The notes under the pieces: model-generated
Databases searched by the model: none
Seen by the model: the letters and a program-made list of their open reading frames with translations, nothing else
Told to the model about the DNA's origin: nothing
Assembly (NCBI GenBank): GCA_003573635.1
Contig: QUTJ01031516.1
Span: 1-12,409, forward strand
Direction of reading: 5' to 3'
Source: Goniomonas avonlea
Taxonomy: Eukaryota; Cryptophyceae; Goniomonadida; Goniomonadaceae
Length of the DNA stretch: 12,409 bases
Position numbers and translations under genes: made by a program
Part shown: positions 1-7,200 of the stretch, piece by piece
Position numbering within the stretch: the stretch's first letter is position 1
Layout: every line of letters begins with the position of its first letter

Positions 1-46
1 CACCCTCCCTTCATCCCCTCCCCATCCTCCGCCCTCCCTCCCACAT
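1..46. repeat. CT-rich low-complexity edge
   Basis: This edge is almost pure pyrimidine on the plus strand (runs of CCCTCC). It lies immediately beyond the MITE. On the minus strand, the direction of the PDI-like gene, it reads as G-rich sequence with an early stop in the frame expected after splicing. I therefore cannot support it as coding. It may be intron or the 3' flank of the gene. Confidence 0.6.
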
Positions 47-50
47 CTAA

Positions 51-251
51 GAGCAACTCTACCGGTTCGCCATCGCCATAGTCAAATTTGCCGAATCGCC
101 ATTTGGCTTGCCAAACATGACAATAGAAATGGCAATTCGGCAAATTTGGGCCAATTTGGGAGGCAAATATGACAAACCGGTGGGGTTGTCAGCAGTGCCA
201 TAGTCATATTTGGCCATAATTTGGCAATGACAACGACCGGTAGAGTTGCTC
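51..251. mobile_element. MITE with 16-bp perfect TIRs and TAA target duplication
   Basis: The ends are perfect inverted repeats: GAGCAACTCTACCGGT at 51-66 and its reverse complement at 236-251. Both sides are flanked by the trinucleotide TAA (48-50 and 252-254), the 3-bp TWA-type target duplication typical of PIF/Harbinger elements. The 201-bp element has no ORF. Inside there is a near-perfect 20-bp inverted repeat (85-104 with 127-146, one mismatch). A degenerate copy of the right end lies at 176-190, and a 16-bp direct repeat at 75-90 and 197-212 differs by one base. The superfamily is inferred from target-site length and element size only. It lies directly against the last exon I can see of the PDI-like gene, with the right-hand target duplication overlapping the predicted splice donor. 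Confidence 0.85.
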
Positions 252-255
252 TAAC

Positions 256-1633
256 CGCAACGGACCGGTCTAGCATATCCGCCCATTCCCGCACGTCCGC
301 AGCCAGCAGGAGCAGCTCGCTGGAAACATCCACCTCTGCCCCCGCGGCCTCGAGAGTTCCTAGAGCCATGGTGTCCGCGGACGGGAGAGACCCGTCGTAA
401 AATATCAGCGCAAAGGCCTTTCCCTGGGCGGCCAGCGCTCTCGCGTTGCTCCGGGTGAGGAATTGCTGCCTCGGTGTCAGATGGGGTCGAGCACGTAACA
501 AGGCCGTCAAGTATGTCGGTGGGTTCTCGACCTACGTTCAAGCAAGTTACAAGCCCGTCCAATGTGTCGGTGGATTCTCGACCTACGTTCAAGCACGTAA
601 CAAGCATGTTCCAAGCACGTTACGTTCTCCGCCTCTCGTGAGGCACTCACATTCGCACTCGCTCCTATGCCCTCTCTCTCTCTTACTCACAAGTGCACGC
701 AGACAGCGTGGTAGCTGAAAGTGTGAGTGATCAATGCGTGTGAGAAACATACCGCCAAGGGCAGCGCGTGCAGGTGCAGCCAACGCGCCAGCTTCGGGGG
801 ATCTGGGAGTCCACCAACCTGGTCGACGGCGCTGGTCAGATGTGCACCAGGAACCATCTAAGTCCCAAGTACCTTGACCGGCATTTCTGTTCGCGCATGT
901 ATCTTGAGGACCCATTGCTCTTTCTCCCATTTGGGCCGCAGGGAGACCAGTATCGGCCCTTTATTGGCTCCCAGGCCCACTGGTGCGAGTATGTCGGCGC
1001 ATTCGGTGAGTCTGACCTGGGTTGGTGATCCAGACGGGACAGCCGCAGCTGCAGACAAAAATGCAGCCGTTGCCAAACCATCGGCGAGTTTGGAAATACA
1101 GCCAACGAGGACGGGACGTCGCCCTCCCCATTCGTAAAACTGTAGCAGTTCTGCACTGGGAACAGAAACTGTGGACGTGAGACCCCGGTGCTGAATCTCA
1201 ATCCACATGGCAATAGCGTCGCTGTTCCATGGGCCTGTGTAGGTGTCGGCTGGCAATCCGAATCTGCCAAGGGGCGTCAGCCGCTGGCGGATGGGAGGAG
1301 GGACAGACACCGAAAACTTTTCAGCACCGGGACGGCGGAGATCCCAAACTTTTCGTAGGGCAGGCCACTGTTCAACACGTCTACCACTGCTGGCTGCACA
1401 CCCTTGCTCTGACACACTCCAACGGATGTTTCGAGTGTCGTGGTTGACACCGTGCAACAATGCTCCACAAAGTGGACCGCTACGAGTGGCTTATCAAACA
1501 GGGAAGCTGAAAAATTGCTGGCAGTGAGTGTCAAGAGGGGGACGTTTGCCTGGACCGGCCCTGCGATCAGTAGCAGCAACAGAATCGAAACAGCAGGACT
1601 CTGACGAACAGAGGTCGGGTCTTCCGCTGCCAT
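256..1633 (-). CDS. Protein disulfide isomerase-like protein, 3' end outside the window
   Basis: Exons are 1311-1633, 912-1263, 753-857 and 256-465. Introns are 1264-1310 (47 nt), 858-911 (54 nt) and 466-752 (287 nt), and all junction phases agree. The start at 1633 gives a signal peptide (hydrophobic residues about 15-25, ILLLLLIAG), so an ER-lumen protein is expected. Residues about 31-135 form a thioredoxin fold: LLTLTASNF, then VAVHF with C60-T-V-S63 where PDIs have CGHC, then cis-Pro102 in ISAVPVLKSF. The first splice rebuilds KSFRFGLPADTYTGPW, a typical PDI strand (compare the usual F-x-G-x-x-x-Y-x-G). A b-type domain follows with GPILVSLRPKWEKEQW, and then a b'-like segment (FALIFYDG to LLLLAADVREWADMLD). 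CTVS retains only the N-terminal cysteine, so isomerase activity by this domain is unlikely, while mixed-disulfide or chaperone roles remain possible. The second intron is the least certain. A canonical active-site domain may lie off-window. Confidence 0.75.
491..608. repeat. 51-bp tandem repeat inside an intron of the PDI-like gene
   Basis: Two 51-bp copies (491-541 and 542-592) share TCTCGACCTACGTTCAAGCA and differ at a few positions. A partial third copy starts at 593. The array lies in the predicted 466-752 intron, which at 287 nt is about six times longer than most introns in the window. Confidence 0.85.
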
Positions 1634-1789
1634 CAGCGACCAGCCGATCCACTAACGCTCTTTCGATCGGATAGATATCTATCATTTCCATGCGGAAATA
1701 TTATTTTCTTAGCAAGTCTTCTTTATTTCTATCTCTTATCTAGGTACCAGTGGCGCTTGGCGAGTTTGGCCTTTGGTTGTCTTGGAGCG
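1634..1789. promoter_or_regulatory. Divergent intergenic promoter region
   Basis: This 156-bp gap separates the start codons of two head-to-head genes, so it must hold both 5' UTRs and promoters. It contains a perfect 14-bp palindrome, GATAGATATCTATC, at 1670-1683. Directly next to it is a second inverted repeat, ATTTCC-ATGC-GGAAAT, at 1684-1699. A T-rich stretch follows (about 1700-1740). The two palindromes are candidate transcription-factor sites serving both genes. That role is inferred from position and symmetry only. Confidence 0.5.
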
Positions 1790-2370
1790 ATGGTTGGAGA
1801 CCAGCCTCCAAGGTCTTACGGGACCTTACCGGCAGGGATGCCGCGGAAACCACGATCAGGACGGATTTTGTTCGTCACACTTGTTGCTGTCGCTGTTTGT
1901 GCCGCACTTGCCTTGTCGAGCTTTCACGCACCGGAAGATGTGGTGCTTGCATCCTCGAATTCCACTCTTCCAGCGTCGTACCACCAGGCAGTCCAAGACG
2001 TCATCAACGAACAAGTTATTAATCGGCAGAAAAATTTGCTTCCCCCAAAAGAGGCCTCGAGTGCCCAGGCTGGGACTGTGGAGCTGGCTTCGACAGTCTC
2101 ACTTCCGAAGGTGGGTTCCTTGATGTCATTTTGTCTTTTTTTCGCCCTTCCACATGCCCTAAGGTGGTTTCCTCGATGCCATTTTGTCGTTTTTTTGGGC
2201 CTTCCACATGCCCTCATGTGATGGTCCATCCCACAACGTTGATGATGGTTTCTCAATGAATTGCGCAGTCGTACGACGACGCTGTTCGAGAAGCAGCAAT
2301 GGAAAAGAGCAAACCGACCGGGGAAGACAGCAGTTCGAGCAGCAGTTCGAGCAGCAGTTCGAGCTCATGA
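1790..2370 (+). CDS. Small signal-anchored protein with polyserine tail
   Basis: Two exons, 1790-2110 and 2269-2370, joined in phase 0 across a 158-nt GT-AG intron, give 140 residues. The first ATG in frame at 1790 is used, since the reading frame upstream has no ATG. A basic, proline-rich N-terminus (PRKPRSGR, residues 18-25) precedes a single hydrophobic helix at about 26-44 (ILFVTLVAVAVCAALALSS). This suggests a type II anchor or uncleaved signal with the C-terminus in the lumen. The remainder is polar and ends in 13 consecutive serines encoded by a 12-bp DNA repeat (AGCAGTTCGAGC), then TGA. An N-glycosylation sequon (NST) follows the membrane helix. I recognise no family. It shares a divergent promoter with the PDI-like gene and converges on the Lys/Ala-rich gene. 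A secretory-pathway role is inference from topology. Confidence 0.65.
2108..2214 (+). repeat. Tandem duplication of exon end plus 5' splice site
   Basis: Copy 1 (2108-2160) and copy 2 (2161-2214) are about 85% identical. Each begins AAGGTGG and ends CTTCCACATGCCCT. Copy 1 carries the predicted splice donor (AAG|GTGGGT at 2111), and copy 2 carries a second potential donor (AAG|GTGGTT at 2164). The duplication makes up most of the 158-nt intron. Confidence 0.85.
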
Positions 2371-2445
2371 AGTGAGCTGGACACAGTAAAATAGTGGAGA
2401 TTTAACTTTTGGTTTTTGAAGTCTGGAGAGCTTGAGCGGGATTCT

Positions 2446-2553
2446 GAGTGAGTCGATTCTAGGACTGAGGCCTTTACGAGAGGTTTGAATCATCTTTGGA
2501 GTGAGTCGATTCAAGATCCAGGCCTCTGACAACGAGAGATTTGAATCATCTTG
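2446..2553. repeat. Direct repeat between converging genes
   Basis: Two diverged copies of about 53-55 bp (2446-2498 and 2499-2553) share GAGTGAGTCGATTC, AGGCCT and TTTGAATCATCTT. They fill much of the 259-bp gap between the stop codons of the small anchored protein (2370) and the Lys/Ala-rich protein (2630). I see no gene in this gap, which must hold both 3' ends. Confidence 0.75.
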
Positions 2554-2629
2554 TATTTGCGAGCACCGCGTTCTGGGAAAGTGGCACAACAACACGTTAG
2601 AATTGGTTATCAGGAGGTGGCTGGGAATT

Positions 2630-4046
2630 TTAAGGCCCAACCTTGACTCCATTTTTCTTCTCCATGAGCTTCAGCTTGGCAGCGGCAACAGCCTGTGCTC
2701 GTGTCAAACAGACAAACCGAGGAAGCGAAGACAAGGCTTCAATAACGAATGCGGGAATTATGGGGTGGAAACAAGGGGAACAGGGACTAGGCTTACCCGG
2801 TGCTGGGCATCATCGTTGGCCTTGTGATGGGCAGGGCTCGCGGGCGACACAATCTCGGAAATCTGAGCGTGTTGGGGTGAGGAAGAAGGCGCTGGCAACC
2901 GGAGAAACCGGAGACTCAAGACCTTGCTCTCACAACCCAATGAACCACCCAAGAACACACGAATGAGCCGGTATCTCAAAACAGCGAACAACAAAGAAAT
3001 AAACGAACCTGATTGTCAATGTGCTGCTGAGCACGGCTGACCTGCGCATTCTCCAACTTCTTGATCTTGGCCTGCTCTGCCGCGGCAGCAGCCCGCCGAG
3101 CGGCGTGCTCCGCCTTCTGCTTTGCACGGGCCTCTCGAACAAGCTTCAGCCAGTGTTTGTTGCGCTCTGCGGCCTCTTCCTTGGCCTTGTGGGCTTTCTC
3201 CTTCCAGTCATGGGCAGTCACCGCGTCCTCCTCCTTCTTGAGATGCTTCTCGAGTGCAGGCATATCTGCCTTGGCGATCTTGTTAATCCGCTTGTCACGG
3301 GCTTCCTTCTTTTTGAGCTCAAGGGCGGTCTTCTTTTCCTTTTTCAGGAGAGCCGTGGCAGCCTTGGCAGCAGCCTTCTCGGCCAATTGCGCTTTGTGCG
3401 CGTCAGCCTTCTTCACTGCGTCCTCGGGTTTGAGCTTCCCTGACAAGATAAGCTGCTTAATCTGTTTCGCTTGCAATTTCTTATCCTGGGCCAGCTTCAT
3501 GTTCTCTGCGTGGACCTTGTTGAGCTGACTCTTCGCGTATTTCTGCCAATGCTTGGCGTTGGAGGACTCAGCATGATCACTCTTGTTAATCATGTCGAGA
3601 GCCGCAGCGGAGGCGTCCTTCATCTCTTGTGCCCACCGATCACCAGGACGCATTTTCTTGACCCGCTTGATCCTCTGCCCAAACTCGTTATACTTGGCTG
3701 GTCGCGCACTCCGGGCGGCCTTTTCGGCCATCAGCTCTTGGGCGGCACCGTTCACCAGGCTCTTTGCGCTGATGCTCTCCTGTGAGAGCTCAATATTTGC
3801 CTTTTCTTGGAGCTTGTGGTACTGTGCCAACGCCTCATGAGCAGCCCGCTCTTCCCGCAATTTGTGCTTGGCTTTGGACTCAGCATCGGCTTCCACCTCG
3901 GCATCCTGGAGAGCCTTGGGAAGAGGGAATGATTCCAGCTCATAAGAATCATTATTTGTGTTATCCTGGAAAGAAATCAGCACAATTGCAACCGCCAGAG
4001 TCGCCACGCAGGCGACGATGGCGCCGGCAAGCAACCGCTTGGCCAT
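2630..4046 (-). CDS. Lys/Ala-rich coiled-coil membrane-anchored protein
   Basis: Three exons, 3009-4046, 2797-2862 and 2630-2692, are all joined in phase 0 and end at TAA, giving 388 residues. Introns are 2863-3008 (146 nt) and 2693-2796 (104 nt). The chosen start opens MAKRLL and a single hydrophobic helix at residues about 5-26. An upstream ATG at 4088 would add 14 residues before the helix and is less likely. The rest, about 360 residues, is highly charged (Lys, Ala, Glu) and helical, with runs such as EKAAAKAATALLKKEKK and RRAAAAAEQAKIKKLENA. This predicts a long coiled coil or single alpha-helix projecting from the membrane. No catalytic motif or known family is visible. It may tether, scaffold or bind polyanions, but that is inference. 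It shares a 165-bp divergent promoter with the ZIP4-like gene. Confidence 0.85.
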
Positions 4047-4211
4047 TGGCTCTTCAGCAGCGACGAACCTTGCAACAAAACACGTCAAACTTATATCAAA
4101 GCATTATCGAGCTTCGATGACATTTTGTATTCGGCTTCGAGACAGCTAGACATTCTCGCTACCAGTTTTCAGCAACGATTTGGCGGGAACGCTCGGTGGA
4201 AGAGTTTCGGG
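4047..4211. promoter_or_regulatory. Second divergent intergenic promoter region
   Basis: This 165-bp interval separates the start codons of the Lys/Ala-rich gene (minus) and the ZIP4-like gene (plus). It includes a small inverted repeat ATCGA-GCT-TCGAT near 4106-4118. I see no convincing TATA box. If the ZIP4-like gene uses an earlier, unrecognised start exon, part of this interval would be transcribed. Confidence 0.4.
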
Positions 4212-7200
4212 ATGCGATTCATGGATCCGCTGGAAGAGGAGATGCAACGCTGCTCGCCGACCTTCTTGTCAACAGACACGTCCCAAGCACAACAACTGGT
4301 TAAACTTTGTGATGGACTTTTCAACCCCAGTGGGCGGGACCCTGTGCTGTTAGACTCGTTTTTGGTTCAAGCTCGGTGCGAGATTTTTGTGCAACATTGT
4401 CTTGGGCACTGATAGCCCGAAGCGAGAGGTTTGACGCACTACCCGAACGATTATCCATGGCCGAAATTTCGACCCTTCGGACATGCGGCTCAAAACTCTT
4501 CTGCTGGGCACAAAACTCCCAAAATGACACTGAGTCTTTGGTGCATGCAAAGCTGCTTGCGACGAGAATCTTCGGCTACGGTAGGAACCTCCTTGTGTCT
4601 GGTTTCAAACAATTGTATCACTTAATCCTTGAAAGATGCAGCTTTGGACAGTGGGGACTCAAGTGTCACTCTCTCGGACCTGCTCGATCTCGCAGGCGCG
4701 TTCTTGCAGGTAGCCCAAGACTTCAAAACGTTCCGAAATTTTCGTCGTTCTGAAGCAACTCTGTTGGAGGCACATCATGTACATTTTGTCTTTTTGTTTT
4801 CGTGTTTTTGCCGAACCTTGCTTCAGATTGTGGAAGGAATTGTTCGAAGATCTGACATCTCGGCTTCCCAACGAGAAGCTGTACAAGCCGCCAGGTTAAG
4901 AATGCTCTGCCAGCTGATCGAGATTGTAAGAGACTTCTCACCCTACGGCACTGATTGACACTGGGTATTTGACAGAAATTTACTCTCTCCAAGCATGATG
5001 AAGCCCTCGCCAGCGCTTCTCTGGCCAAAGACATCTTGGCTGAGAGCCCCGAGATGCGAACAGATGTGAGTTTTTGTCAAGCTGCTTCATCTTGTATGAC
5101 TGTCCATCAGATGCAGCATATTGGCGCTCTAGTTTTTAATTGTGCTGTGAAGCTGTACAAAGCGATTCCCGACACCGGTGATAGCGACCGACCTCAGCTC
5201 TTGTCCGAAACCTTGCAGTGGGCAGGTGGGTGACCTGAGGACGAGTCCCACGGATTTGACATATTTCATCTCTAGTTCTTGCAACAGAGCTGCAAGGGCA
5301 CGACAAGATCAAACAGAGTACTGCTCTTCGACTCCAGGCTAATGTCTGCCTCAAGCTTGGGACTCCACGCCAAGCCCTGAATATTGTGATGGTTGCCCAG
5401 CAGGTAGTCCCCCCTCGATGTGGTTGGTCTGTGACAAAAAACAGAAAGCCTGGACCTCCAGCGGGTGCTTGCTTCAGCATGCGATCATGATCGAGCTACA
5501 GAACTGGACAGAGGCTGAGGAGCTCGCTGAAATTCAGGTCAAGTCTGGGCAAGTGGATCTTCGAGTGTAAGCCCATACCATCGGCACAAACAGATTTTAA
5601 CTTGCTTTTGCAGTGCCATGGCTCTGATTGGCATGCTTGTCAAAGCCCGTCGTTCGGAAGCAGTCAAGCTGCTCATGGCAGAACTTTCCGGCGAGTCTCG
5701 ATTCTTATCAACACGTTCCTGACAACTAGTGCATGCAGAGCGTTTCAAACCTAGTCGCACCGAATGGGAAACTATTCAAGCTGCTGTAAGTACCNACAGG
5801 GGGGACAGAATGCGTTCCTGACAGACCTCGCAGTGGCTAGACGCCCTCCTCACTTTGAATGACCTAGACAGCGCGGCTGACTTGCTTGTGAGTTGGTAGC
5901 ACACGGGCCACAGGAGAAAGATGGTCTCATGTGCAAACGCAGGAAAATTTGTCCGATTCCGTCAGAGCCGGAGAACCATTTGGGTCCAAAACGCTCGAAA
6001 TGTTGTTCAGCGCAACTGCAACACAAGCGAAACGCTTTTCTGACGATGGCTCCTACGGACGCGCGCAGGTGTTCTGACCACAATTGAAAGTTTCATACTG
6101 ATGTGTTGTGCAGGAGTGGTTTAAGGTGGCATGCTTTCTTTGGCAGAGCTCTGGTTTGTTGAGTAATACGCAATCATAGATATCGTTACAGTTTGTTCAG
6201 GAGGACAATACGTCGTTACAGGCTCAGATGCACAGGTGCACAATGCACGGTATTGTGCTGCCCTTGCATGAAACTACTTGCAGGCACATAGCTCGAAACG
6301 CCATGCTGTTGGGTGAACTCGACACTGCAAAAATGGAAGTGGACCGTGCTGTCGCCTTGGAGCAGGTCAACGCTTACAACTCGTATTTGAAGTTCGTCGT
6401 AATGTTGAAGACAGACGGAGTGGACAAGAAATCAATGAGTACGCTTCTGAGTGTTATTTCTGGTTGTCATACTAACGCTGCGCGAGCAGTTCTCCAGTGT
6501 GTCGAGGACTTGGTACTGTGCGGAACGAAGAATGACACCCAGCACTCCCTCGCAGAGTTATTGGCGGTAGGTTCTCGCACAATTCCCAATGTACACTGAC
6601 ACGCATCTGGACAGATCTGTGCTCAACAAGCTGTCCAGGTACAATTTCTTGCCGATTATCTGAAATACATGGCTCACCTTGTGGCTAGAACGATCAAATT
6701 GAAGTTGCTCTGGATTGTTACAGTCGAATCTTGCAAGATCCCGCAGCTCGTAACAAACCTGGGTTTGCAGGTACTCACAGCCGATGCAAACTATTTTTGT
6801 CAGATTGATACGAACTGCAGGAATGGTGTTTCGGAATGCGATCATCACATTGATGAAAGCCAGCGAACACGACGGAAGGTATCCAACCTCATTAGTTTGT
6901 AGCGTTCACACTTGTCCCTGACCTCACCTCAGCTCCATTGCGATCAAGATGTACGAGATGCTCCAGTATGTACACCGCAGCTGGGCGATCGCAAATAATG
7001 CTTCTTTTTTTCCAGTCAAGGTATGGTCCTGTGCGAACAGCAAGGTACAAAACTCGTGTTTGGGGACGAAGTGCAAGATCATCTTCAGCTCTTTGCCGGC
7101 TGGGCTGGCAATATTGCGTACGTTCCTTTTTGTGCAAGCTTTGAGTGTGGTCTATTACCTGAATCTTCGCAGCATTGAGGCTGGACGCCGCGGCGATACT

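Noticed and set aside
691-714. A 24-nt micro-exon in the PDI-like gene (between TTTCAG and GTGAGT on the minus strand)
   Set aside because: Phase allows it, but the PDI pattern is better without it: LPLA followed directly by QFLTRSNARA aligns with the usual start of the b' domain. It would also need a 38-nt intron.
836-1270. Alternative minus-strand frame of 144 codons
   Set aside because: It overlaps the PDI-like exon 912-1263 in another frame and has no PDI or other recognisable pattern.
3021-3785. Long plus-strand open frames rich in Leu, Ser and Ala opposite the Lys/Ala-rich gene
   Set aside because: They are antisense shadows of the coiled-coil exon 3009-4046, whose composition and splice structure are better supported.
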